This document shows positions 1 through 7,571 of a stretch of DNA of 42,097 bases, piece after piece. The stretch spans positions 1 to 42,097 of the forward strand of contig CANHIS010000022.1 of the NCBI GenBank assembly GCA_947460255.1, read 5' to 3'. A model generated the notes under the pieces. It had not been told where the DNA came from. It did not search any database and was given only the letters and a program-made list of their open reading frames with translations. The position numbers and the translations under genes are program-made. How positions within the stretch are numbered: position 1 is the stretch's first letter; every line of letters begins with the position of its first letter. The DNA is from Bacteroidota bacterium (GTDB lineage: Bacteria; Bacteroidota; Bacteroidia; M30B66).

Positions 1-1395
1 ACCACCTGCATTTAGGATAGTGTAGCCAAATGGAGGAGAAGTAGTTACACCACCAGTAAAGCCCATTCCATCACCATAACTATCAAACATTTTGAATGAA
101 TAACATTTGTTTGTTGCAAGTGTAACTTGATGCGTCTTAGTAGTTGTTGCATCAGGACCTCCACCACCAAATTGGTCTGCAGTACCAGCAACATATTGCT
201 GAGAAGTTACAAGAGTTCCATTGTCTTCACGAATTTCCCATCTAGTTTCACCAGGATAGTAATCTGTTCTAATTTGAACTGTAATGTTCAATGATGCATA
301 AGCTGCAAGACCAACTTCAACCGCTCTTGCGTCGTTAGAAGTATTCTCATCTGTACTTCCGTTAGGATTAGAAGTAGTAACGTTCAAGATGTTAGAAGCA
401 TCAGGTGTAAAGTTAATTGAACCTAGACTTACGTTAGCAGTTTCATAGAAACCTAGATTACCAGTCCATGGAATTGAACCAGTTGTACCGTTAATTTCGT
501 AACCAACATTCAAAGAAGTTAATGCTGCAGAACCATAGTTTTGGATCGTAACAGAAGGAGTAATTGAACCTTCGCAGCTAAATCCGTCAACTCCAGATAC
601 AACTGATGCTAAAGCGTCAGTTGTGAAAGCAGCAGTCACAGGAAGACCTGATGCTAATTTCGCTTGCATCACTTCTTTGTTCGCATCGTTTTGGATGAAT
701 GCTACAACAGCAATTTCGTTGATGTCGTAAACGTTCTCAAGATCCCAAGTTTGTGTTGTAGTAAATGTTTCACCTACTGCATATGAAGAAGCCATTGCAA
801 CTCCATCAGCATTTGGAAGAAACTTCTTCATTACATTGTAGAAATCTGTTTCTCCGTTTGATCCCGGTGCAGATGCAAATGAAATTTGTTCTTCGATAAC
901 CGCAATACGCAGTTTGAAATTACCTGAGGTAGCTTCAGAACAAGTAGTTGTTGCAGTAACTGTAATCGTTTCAGGTGTAAGTGAATAAGTTAATTCAATG
1001 TCAAAAGGAGATGTTACAGCGTGGCGAGTATCGATCAAGCCTTGTGTAAAACCTGCTGGTGCTCCATCGTAAGGGGTTCCACCAAAAGAAGGAATTGTTC
1101 CATCAATCATTGCGGTAGGCACACCATTTTGACCGTAGTAAGTTTCAAAACGACCATTTGCCTCAGCTGGATTGTGGTTGTGCATTGGATCGAAGCCAGG
1201 GAAATACCACTGATACTTTAATGATACAGCTTTAGCAGTATTGGCATCCAAAAGAACTTTGAATGCAGGATTTTGCGCCGCGCATGGGCCACAAGATGCG
1301 TTTGAACCTTCTTCAATCAGCACCGTTCGCTGTGATTGCGAAAATGCTGAGAATCCGATGCAAAGTGTCAAGAAAGATGTAAATATTCTTTTCAT
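1..1395 (-). CDS. Omp28-like exported protein with thioredoxin fold, C-terminus cut off by the window edge
   Basis: The start is the ATG at 1395-1393, and the frame stays open to base 1, giving 465 residues with no stop, so the 3' end is missing. The N-terminus (MKRIFTSFLTLCIGFSAFSQ) is a signal peptide cut near residue 20. A thioredoxin-type CGPC motif is at residues 35-38 in the context EEGSNASCGPCAAQNP, followed by a fold resembling Omp28-related outer-membrane proteins. Further on are a CARDB/Ig-like stretch (around residues 290-390) and an acidic, glycine-rich module containing YGDGMGF. Proteins of this type in Bacteroidota often end in a T9SS sorting domain, which would lie outside the window, so that is inference. 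The role is unknown: either a secreted redox-active protein or an adhesin-like cargo protein. Divergently transcribed from the gene at 1680. Confidence 0.8.
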   Translation of the reverse strand, partial: MKRIFTSFLTLCIGFSAFSQSQRTVLIEEGSNASCGPCAAQNPAFKVLLDANTAKAVSLKYQWYFPGFDPMHNHNPAEANGRFETYYGQNGVPTAMIDGTIPSFGGTPYDGAPAGFTQGLIDTRHAVTSPFDIELTYSLTPETITVTATTTCSEATSGNFKLRIAVIEEQISFASAPGSNGETDFYNVMKKFLPNADGVAMASSYAVGETFTTTQTWDLENVYDINEIAVVAFIQNDANKEVMQAKLASGLPVTAAFTTDALASVVSGVDGFSCEGSITPSVTIQNYGSAALTSLNVGYEINGTTGSIPWTGNLGFYETANVSLGSINFTPDASNILNVTTSNPNGSTDENTSNDARAVEVGLAAYASLNITVQIRTDYYPGETRWEIREDNGTLVTSQQYVAGTADQFGGGGPDATTTKTHQVTLATNKCYSFKMFDSYGDGMGFTGGVTTSPPFGYTILNAGG

Positions 1396-1437
1396 GTAAA
1401 CTTTTTTTGAAGAATTCTGATTGTGTGTTGTAAGCCA

Positions 1438-1445
1438 CAAATATA
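1438..1445 (-). promoter_or_regulatory. Putative -7 box (TATATTTG) for the Omp28-like gene
   Basis: Reads TATATTTG on the minus strand, a match to the Bacteroidetes -7 consensus TAnnTTTG, 42 nt upstream of the ATG. No TTG is visible at the ideal distance upstream, so only half of the promoter is supported. The 284-nt divergent region 1396-1679 holds this box and the one at 1656, and nothing else I can identify. Confidence 0.45.
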
Positions 1446-1655
1446 ACATTTTTATAATCCAACCGTAAAAGGTTCTTTTTTCAAAACAATATTTTTCCTT
1501 ACCATTGTTCACACTTCATTACGAAATCTGCAAAAAGTTTGGATGCAATCTGAATGATCTTCATTTTTTCTGCTCAATTCTTCCATTCCAGAATTCATTG
1601 TTGTTTTCCCGATAATCACCTAAAAAAGTTCTCGCATTTCAAAAAATGCTTTTAT

Positions 1656-1663
1656 TATATTTG
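1656..1663 (+). promoter_or_regulatory. Putative -7 box (TATATTTG) for the T9SS cargo gene
   Basis: TATATTTG matches TAnnTTTG and ends 16 nt before the ATG at 1680, implying a 5' leader of only about 10 nt. It also argues for the start at 1680 rather than at an ATG 126 nt further upstream, which would precede the promoter. Confidence 0.45.
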
Positions 1664-1679
1664 TGTCAAAGTTAAAATC

Positions 1680-2378
1680 ATGAAAAACAATCTACTCGCT
1701 TTCGCACTCTCTATTGTTTGTTCAGCATCTGCCTTTGGTCAGACGCTACAAATTGAAGGAGTCTCCAGCAATTATTATGATCCGTTGCAAGATGCATTGG
1801 CTATTAGTTGCGATATCAGAAACCTTGGAAGTACCTCAGAAAACATCCTTGTAAAAAGCGCTTTGCAATCTGCTCCAAGCGGATCAATCAATTTTTTATG
1901 TTGGGCACAATGCTACGGGCCAGCAATAACGCTATCGCCTGCTCCAATGAATGCAGAACCCAATGGCGTAATTGATGCATTTCATGGTTATTACAGAAGC
2001 AATGGGGCACAAGGGGAAGCAAACATCAGATATACATTTTTCCTTCAAAATAATCCGAACGATTCTATTGTGCTCAATGCCATTTTTGATCCTGCTACAG
2101 TTGGCATTTCAAATGCATCTTCGCCTTTACTTATTAGTGCATCGCCCAACCCTGCTAATGATCAATTTGCTATCACCTATGCTAACATTAAGGATCCAAG
2201 CACTGCTGTGGTTGAAGTGTACAATATGTTAGGTTCAGTAGTTTACAGCACAAAGTTAAATTCAGCAAACGGCCGGATCGAAATTCCTTCAAATAATTTC
2301 AAATCAGGATTGTACTTATATACCATTCGCCAAAATGGCAAAGCTGCTTTTACAGGTAAAATTGTTGTAAAGCATTAA
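1680..2378 (+). CDS. Small secreted protein with T9SS type A sorting domain
   Basis: 232 residues from the ATG at 1680, chosen because it opens a clean signal peptide (MKNNLLAFALSIVCSASAFGQ) and follows a TAnnTTTG box. An in-frame ATG at 1554 would add 42 residues with no signal-peptide character. The middle (about residues 22-145) is an Ig-like or beta-rich domain with several cysteines (CDIRN, CWAQC) and no family I recognise. The last 80 residues form a T9SS type A sorting domain: SASPNPANDQF, then VEVYNMLGSVVYS, then SGLYLYTIRQNGK, ending KIVVKH. This predicts export through the outer membrane by the type IX system and attachment or release at the surface. The gene is single, followed by its own terminator. 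Confidence 0.85.
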   Translation: MKNNLLAFALSIVCSASAFGQTLQIEGVSSNYYDPLQDALAISCDIRNLGSTSENILVKSALQSAPSGSINFLCWAQCYGPAITLSPAPMNAEPNGVIDAFHGYYRSNGAQGEANIRYTFFLQNNPNDSIVLNAIFDPATVGISNASSPLLISASPNPANDQFAITYANIKDPSTAVVEVYNMLGSVVYSTKLNSANGRIEIPSNNFKSGLYLYTIRQNGKAAFTGKIVVKH

Positions 2379-2400
2379 ACGATTAAAGTTCGACTTTCAT

Positions 2401-2424
2401 AAGGCCGGTTCTCCGGCCTTTTTT
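2401..2424 (+). terminator. Intrinsic terminator after the T9SS cargo gene
   Basis: Perfect 8-bp stem AAGGCCGG / CCGGCCTT with a TTCT loop, followed directly by a run of T. It lies 22 nt after the stop codon of the gene ending at 2378. Confidence 0.9.
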
Positions 2425-2436
2425 ATGCAATAACAT

Positions 2437-2637
2437 ATGGATATCACTCCCGGACATTGGATTTTCGCAGGCCTGTTTTTGCTAAGCTTTATCGGTATTC
2501 TTACTTGGTCGTTCATGAAAGATAAAAAAATAAATAGCCGTCAATTTGGTAATGTAGGCCTCGTCGCACTAATCATAGGCGGATCAATCATCATGTTGAT
2601 AATTATAAAGTTTGCACTAAGAAATATCAATCACTAA
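2437..2637 (+). CDS. Small two-helix membrane protein, unknown function
   Basis: 66 residues. Two hydrophobic segments are clear: about residues 8-27 (WIFAGLFLLSFIGILTWSFM) and 41-60 (GLVALIIGGSIIMLIIIKFA), joined by a basic loop (MKDKKINSRQF). It begins 13 nt after the terminator T-run, so it may depend on read-through or a weak promoter of its own. The last 21 nt overlap the 3' end of the convergent Nudix gene. I do not recognise a family; size, topology and codon use look like a genuine small inner-membrane protein. Confidence 0.65.
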   Translation: MDITPGHWIFAGLFLLSFIGILTWSFMKDKKINSRQFGNVGLVALIIGGSIIMLIIIKFALRNINH

Positions 2638-3258
2638 ATCAGGATACAACATAGCCAAAAGCTCGCTAATCATCATTGCTGTGGCTCCCCAAATTACAGA
2701 ACCTCCCAAGTCAAAGGCTGGCACATTCATTTGGTAATTACCTTGAACTTTCACTGTTACATTTTTAATGTTCAATGGGTTAGCTAAATAATGAATCGGT
2801 ATTTCCAATACATCGCCTACCTCTCTAAGATCTGGAGTGTAAGGAGTTTCGCGTGAAACCTTCGCTAAAATTGGTTGAACACGCATTCTACTCACTGGAA
2901 TTGTAAGTGGCGACAGTCTTCCAACAATTTCTATTTCCAAAGGATGAATCCCTAATTCTTCTCCTGCTTCCCTCACCGCTACTTGCTCTGCGTGTGTTTC
3001 GCCTTCCTCAAATTTCCCTCCGGGGAAGGAGATCTGCGCACTGTGAACTCCATCATAAGTGCTACGCATGGTTAATAAAAGACTCCAGCCTGATTCACGC
3101 AAAACAAATGGAACCAAAACGGCCGACTCTTTAAAACCTAAAATGCTCAACGATTCATCTTGAACTTTAACTCTTCCCAAAGGAGCCATTCTCCATTGAG
3201 CAGTTTCTCCAGGAAGTTTATGCTTAATTCTTTCCGTTATTTCTTCCCATGTTAGCAT
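2617..3258 (-). CDS. Nudix hydrolase, probable coenzyme A pyrophosphatase type (NudL/YeaB-like)
   Basis: 213 residues. The Nudix box begins at residue 80 (GGKFEEGE, then REAGEELGI near residues 96-104) and supplies the Glu metal ligands. There is one extra residue between the first glycines and the RE motif compared with MutT; this and the upstream stretch LLTMRSTYDGVHSAQISFPGG resemble the CoA-pyrophosphatase branch, which cleaves CoA to 3',5'-ADP and phosphopantetheine. The substrate is inferred from family resemblance only. The start at 3258 abuts a 14-bp perfect palindrome, so expression may be controlled there. The gene is convergent with the small membrane protein at 2437. Confidence 0.85.
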   Translation of the reverse strand: MLTWEEITERIKHKLPGETAQWRMAPLGRVKVQDESLSILGFKESAVLVPFVLRESGWSLLLTMRSTYDGVHSAQISFPGGKFEEGETHAEQVAVREAGEELGIHPLEIEIVGRLSPLTIPVSRMRVQPILAKVSRETPYTPDLREVGDVLEIPIHYLANPLNIKNVTVKVQGNYQMNVPAFDLGGSVIWGATAMMISELLAMLYPDLVIDIS

Positions 3259-3272
3259 AATGTTCGAACATT
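3259..3272. promoter_or_regulatory. 14-bp perfect palindrome at the Nudix gene start
   Basis: AATGTTCGAACATT is its own reverse complement and sits immediately upstream of the Nudix start codon. Its position between the coding region and any promoter is typical of a repressor operator, but the binding protein is unknown and no -7 box could be placed for this gene. Confidence 0.4.
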
Positions 3273-3386
3273 CTCGTTTTGAAGTGCGATAAAATTACAA
3301 CTTAGTGCGTTGATTTAATATTTCAGAAGATTCGATAAAATGCTTCACAAGGAAATAAGTGCAGATGGTTGGATGAAAATTGAGTG

Positions 3387-3394
3387 TATATTTG
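3387..3394 (+). promoter_or_regulatory. Putative -7 box (TATATTTG) for the BatA-like operon
   Basis: TATATTTG ends 7 nt before the ATG at 3402, so the transcript would be almost leaderless. A TTG at 3369-3371 is present but the spacer of 15 nt is shorter than usual. Confidence 0.45.
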
Positions 3395-3401
3395 ACCTCC
3401 G

Positions 3402-5444
3402 ATGAAATTTGCGAATCCGGTATTCTTTTGGGCACTGCTCAGCCTTGCCATCCCTATTGTAATTCACTTATTTCACTTCCGTAGATTCCGAACGGTTTAT
3501 TTTACCAATGTTCGGTTTCTCAAGGCCTTACAAGAAGAAACACAAAGTCGTTCGCGCCTCAAACACCTGCTCGTATTACTCGCTCGATGCCTCGCATTAG
3601 CGGCATTGGTGTTTGCCTTCGCACAACCTTTTATACCGTCCGACAGAAAATCAACTGGAGCCAATCGTGCTATCAGTATCTATATTGACAATTCATTTTC
3701 GATGGATTCGCGAGGGGAAAGCTCAAGCTTGATAGAACTTGCAAAAAAACATGCCGCTGAAATTGCTGCCTCATACAAAGCAACGGATCGTTTCAACTTG
3801 ATTACGAACGATTTCGAAGGTAAGCATCAACGTCTTGTTACCAAAGATCAATTCATCGAATTACTCGAAGAAGTAGATTCAAGTCCTGCAAGCAGAAAAG
3901 TCTCTGAAGTTGTTGGTCGCCAGAAAGATATATTGAAGCAGAGCGCAACCAGTCAGCCGATTGTGTACCTGATAAGCGATTTTCAGAAAAATACTTTCGA
4001 TCTAAACGCGATAAAACCCGACACTTCGATTTCTTTAAATTGTGTGCATATTAAGCCCCAACTTGCCGACAATATTTCGATCGACTCAGTTTGGTTCGAA
4101 TCTCCTTACCGCGAAAAAGGCAAATCGGATAACATCCAATTGAGCATCCGAAATTTTTCAAGTGGTCGCGTTGAAAATCTGCCTGTAAAACTTACTGTTG
4201 ATGGAGCACAGCGTGGCTTGGGTTCTGCTACAACTGGACCCGATTCAACGCTTAACACTTCAATTTCATTTACGGCAAGTGGTTCAGGATACCACAGCGG
4301 ATCCTTAAAAATCACTGACTATCCGGTGGTTTTCGACGACGAATTTTTCTTCAGTTACAGAATTCCTGAAAAAATCAATATTCTCACTATCCACGGAAGT
4401 GGCGAAAACCAGTACCTCAACAGATTGTTTCAATCGAATGCCGCATTCGAATATTTGAATACATCAGATCTTCAAGTAGATTATGCTGGATTTTCGAACA
4501 AGCATTTGATTATTCTGAATGGATTGAAAACGGTTTCCTCAGGATTAATCCAGGAACTTAAGAAATTTGCCCAACAAGGTGGAAGTGTTTTAATATTCCC
4601 CTCTCTGCAGAGTGATATTGGAAGTTACCAATTACTGAGCAAGGAGTTGAATGCAGGTGAATATCAAGGAGTCCAGCAGGTTGCTCAAAAAGTGGCAAAA
4701 CTGAATGATGCACACCGAATTTATGATGATGTTTTCGAGAAAAAGCCCGAAGGCATTGATCTTCCGACGGTAAAAACATATTTATCATTTAAACCTGGGA
4801 AAGATTCGAGGCAGGAAGAAATCATGCGTTTGCAAAACAGTGATCTATTTCTTGCCGACTATGATTCTTGGAAAGGACATACTTATTTGTGCGCTGTTCC
4901 GCTTGAAGAAGCTGCCGGAAACTTTCAATTACATGCGTTATTCATCCCCACGATCTATAAAGTTGCCTTGTATTCTATTCCACAAACGAGCCTATTTTAC
5001 ACGATCGGGAAAGATGAAGCCATCGAAATTCAAGGCCTCCGCCTGAAAGGCGACCAACCACTGAAAATTGCAGCTGCCGATGGAACTTTTGAAATTATTC
5101 CAGAGCAACAGGCCGACGAAGGCAAAATGCGCCTTTTTGTGCGTGACCAGATTGCGAAATCAGGCATTTACAAGGTGAAGCAAGCTGATAGTACATTGGC
5201 AATTTTGGCATTCAATTATAATAGAACAGAATCGCCCAATAACTACGAAGCGGCCGACGAGCTTAAAGAGTTACTCGAAACAACAGGCTGGAATAATGCT
5301 GCAGTGCTTGATGGCAGCGTGAAAGAACTTCGGCAAGCCGTGATGCAACTCGACGAAGGCCAACCGCTTTGGAAAATATTCATCATTCTAGCACTACTTT
5401 TCCTTTTGGCCGAAGTGCTGCTGATCAGATTACTCAAATCATGA
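3402..5444 (+). CDS. BatA-like membrane protein with von Willebrand A domain
   Basis: 680 residues. The N-terminal 80 residues match the BatA-type membrane region: helix one FANPVFFWALLSLAIPIVIH, a basic loop with FRRFRTVYFTNVRFL, then helix two around residues 54-76. A vWA-like domain follows, with a MIDAS-type DNSFS at residues 96-100. The long remainder is beta-rich and presumably periplasmic, ending in a single C-terminal helix (IFIILALLFLLAEVLLIRLL). Proteins of this kind are common in Bacteroidota and are thought to scaffold envelope complexes; the exact role is not known. The stop codon overlaps the next gene's start (ATGA at 5441-5444), so the two are translationally coupled. Confidence 0.85.
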   Translation: MKFANPVFFWALLSLAIPIVIHLFHFRRFRTVYFTNVRFLKALQEETQSRSRLKHLLVLLARCLALAALVFAFAQPFIPSDRKSTGANRAISIYIDNSFSMDSRGESSSLIELAKKHAAEIAASYKATDRFNLITNDFEGKHQRLVTKDQFIELLEEVDSSPASRKVSEVVGRQKDILKQSATSQPIVYLISDFQKNTFDLNAIKPDTSISLNCVHIKPQLADNISIDSVWFESPYREKGKSDNIQLSIRNFSSGRVENLPVKLTVDGAQRGLGSATTGPDSTLNTSISFTASGSGYHSGSLKITDYPVVFDDEFFFSYRIPEKINILTIHGSGENQYLNRLFQSNAAFEYLNTSDLQVDYAGFSNKHLIILNGLKTVSSGLIQELKKFAQQGGSVLIFPSLQSDIGSYQLLSKELNAGEYQGVQQVAQKVAKLNDAHRIYDDVFEKKPEGIDLPTVKTYLSFKPGKDSRQEEIMRLQNSDLFLADYDSWKGHTYLCAVPLEEAAGNFQLHALFIPTIYKVALYSIPQTSLFYTIGKDEAIEIQGLRLKGDQPLKIAAADGTFEIIPEQQADEGKMRLFVRDQIAKSGIYKVKQADSTLAILAFNYNRTESPNNYEAADELKELLETTGWNNAAVLDGSVKELRQAVMQLDEGQPLWKIFIILALLFLLAEVLLIRLLKS

Positions 5445-6712
5445 CAAAAGACCCTGTTCTGATTAAAAACGTGCTGGTGATCGACCCAAAAAGTCGCTTC
5501 AACAAACAAAGAATTGATTTAGAAGTTGCGGATGGAAAGATCCTTATCAATCAACCTTCAGATAATTCTAAAGAAATTGACGGAACGCAATTAGCCGTTT
5601 CACCTGGATTGTTCGACTTTCAAGTTTCCTGCGGAGAACCTGGCCAAGAAGAAAAGGAAACTGTTGCTACACTTGCGCAAGCAGCAATCAATGGAGGAGT
5701 CACAGGATTGCAATTAATGCCAGCATTGTCGCCTGTTACAGATAACCGAGGCTCGGTTGAATACTTGAAATCAATGGCAGCAAAAACATCAGTTGCCATG
5801 ATTCCAGCTGGTGCACTTTCGGTGAATTTAGAAGGTAAAGACATGGCCGAACTAGCCGATATGTTTGCTGGTGGATGCAGAGGATTTACCGACGACAAGA
5901 AAGCCGTAAAGAATCCGGTACTGTTGCATTTAGCCCTTCAATACGCCAAAATATCGGGCGGATTAATCATGACACATGCCGAAGAAAGCGCTATGAGCTT
6001 GGGCGGAAAAATGAATGAAGGCCTGATGAGTGTTCAATTAGGAATGAAGGGCGCGCCATCAGTGAGTGAGGAAATTGGTATCATGAGAAACTTGGCCTTG
6101 GCCGAATACCACGCAGCGCCGATACATATACTAGGTGTAAGTTCAAAAAGGTCTGTTCAGCTTATCCGCCAAGCGAAAGAAAAAGGAATAGCAGTAACCT
6201 GCAGCGTTTACGCACATCATTTGTATTTCTGCGACCAAGATTTGGCTGGATTTAATTCGAATCTCAAAGTTTGGCCTCCTTTGAGAAGTACAGAAGACCG
6301 CACTGCATTAATTGATGCTGTTAGAACGGGTATTATCGATGTGATTTCTTCGGATCATCGACCAGAAACAATAGAAAACAAAGCGGTTGAATTCGGTTTT
6401 GCTGCAAATGGTATTTCGGGAATTGAAACTTTGTTCGGTGCTTCCCGATTCGCATTAGCCAAAACAGAAGATTTAGAAGTGCTGATTCAAAAAATGGCAA
6501 TTACACCAAGAGAGTTGCTTAGACTTCCAGTTCCAACGATCGACAATGAATTAGTTGCTGATTTGTTTTTCTACAATCCTGACGAGGAATTTACGTTCAG
6601 CAAAGAGCAGATTCTTTCTAAATCGAAAAACAGCCCATTTCCAGGCAATAGGTTAAAAGGCAAAGTCTACGGTGTTTCTACAAGTTCAGGATGCAAATTT
6701 TCAAACATTTAA
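5441..6712 (+). CDS. Dihydroorotase-family protein with a degenerate metal site
   Basis: 423 residues from the ATG at 5441, which overlaps the previous stop codon. The amidohydrolase fold and dihydroorotase features are clear: EPGQEEKET at residues 66-74, GGVTGLQLMPALSPVTD at 85-101, MTHAEE at 178-182 and SSDHRPE at 303-309. However, the metal-binding HxH and substrate arginine that normally precede EPG are replaced by Q61, S63 and G65, and the second histidine of the usual HxxH before VSS is G232. It is therefore probably unable to bind two metals or to act as a standard dihydroorotase. In known systems inactive homologues serve as partners of aspartate transcarbamoylase; that role here is inference. 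The next gene overlaps its end by 22 nt. Confidence 0.8.
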   Translation: MTKDPVLIKNVLVIDPKSRFNKQRIDLEVADGKILINQPSDNSKEIDGTQLAVSPGLFDFQVSCGEPGQEEKETVATLAQAAINGGVTGLQLMPALSPVTDNRGSVEYLKSMAAKTSVAMIPAGALSVNLEGKDMAELADMFAGGCRGFTDDKKAVKNPVLLHLALQYAKISGGLIMTHAEESAMSLGGKMNEGLMSVQLGMKGAPSVSEEIGIMRNLALAEYHAAPIHILGVSSKRSVQLIRQAKEKGIAVTCSVYAHHLYFCDQDLAGFNSNLKVWPPLRSTEDRTALIDAVRTGIIDVISSDHRPETIENKAVEFGFAANGISGIETLFGASRFALAKTEDLEVLIQKMAITPRELLRLPVPTIDNELVADLFFYNPDEEFTFSKEQILSKSKNSPFPGNRLKGKVYGVSTSSGCKFSNI

Positions 6713-7563
6713 CCTTACTTTATTTTTTCATTTTATCTATTTCGACCTTCAGTTTTGCGCAATCTGAATTGTGGAAGGAATCGAAGGTGATGTTATATGA
6801 TACGTCAGAAGTAACTAGAAACACTGCACAAGTTCGTGTTTCAAGAATTGTTGATTCGTTGCTTCAAGTTCCCTCAGGATGGGATTATCCACTCGATACT
6901 ATTCGATTTATTTCTGCTCTTCGGGCTTCGGATGGTGCATTTCGAATCATCACATGGAACGTTCCTCAGGCAGATGGAACTTATCGTTTCTTTGGTCGTG
7001 TGCGTATGAAAAACAATGGTAAAATTGCTGGTAAAACCATTGTTTTAAATGATGCATCAGCTTCAATTACCAAAGCTGGAAGTAAGCAAATTGGCTCGGA
7101 AGAATGGTTCGGTGCACTTTATTATCAAATCATAAAAACCAAATACAAGAAATCGATTTACTACACATTGTTAGGCTGGGATGGCAATACAGCGTTCAGC
7201 AATAAAAAGTTGGTAGATGTGATGATGATCCAAGCCGATGGTACTTTGAAATTTGGGGCTCCAATTTTCGATGATGGAAAGCGCACACGACACCGTTTTT
7301 TTTTCGAGCATGCAGAAAGAGCCGTAATGTCGCTGAAATACCAAGAAAAAACAGGACTCATTATTTTCGACCACCTTGCTCCATCTCAGCCGAGCTTGGA
7401 AGGCCAATATGAGTTTTATGCGCCCGATTTTACGACCGATGCATTCAAGTTTGAAAAAGGGAAATGGGTTTATATTAAGAACTATGAAGCACGAAATGAG
7501 GATGAAGTGCAACCCATCAACCGAAAAAAACCTGAGAAAGGTTTAACACCTCAAAAACAATAA
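6691..7563 (+). CDS. Exported protein of unknown function
   Basis: 290 residues with a signal peptide (MQIFKHLTLLYFFILSISTFSFAQ). The body is a soluble, beta-rich domain with motifs FRIITWNVPQADGTYRFFG, YYTLLGWDGN and FFFEHAERAVMSLKY, and a charged lysine-rich tail. The start overlaps the dihydroorotase-like gene by 22 nt, so the two are likely co-translated. I know of no function; the pattern resembles conserved exported proteins of Bacteroidota, in keeping with the envelope character of the upstream BatA-like gene. Confidence 0.75.
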   Translation: MQIFKHLTLLYFFILSISTFSFAQSELWKESKVMLYDTSEVTRNTAQVRVSRIVDSLLQVPSGWDYPLDTIRFISALRASDGAFRIITWNVPQADGTYRFFGRVRMKNNGKIAGKTIVLNDASASITKAGSKQIGSEEWFGALYYQIIKTKYKKSIYYTLLGWDGNTAFSNKKLVDVMMIQADGTLKFGAPIFDDGKRTRHRFFFEHAERAVMSLKYQEKTGLIIFDHLAPSQPSLEGQYEFYAPDFTTDAFKFEKGKWVYIKNYEARNEDEVQPINRKKPEKGLTPQKQ

Positions 7564-7571
7564 TTATCGAT

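Noticed and set aside
1021-1221. Open frame of 66 codons on the plus strand inside the Omp28-like gene
   Set aside because: Starts with GTG, has no domain or signal, and is fully covered by the clear minus-strand coding region.
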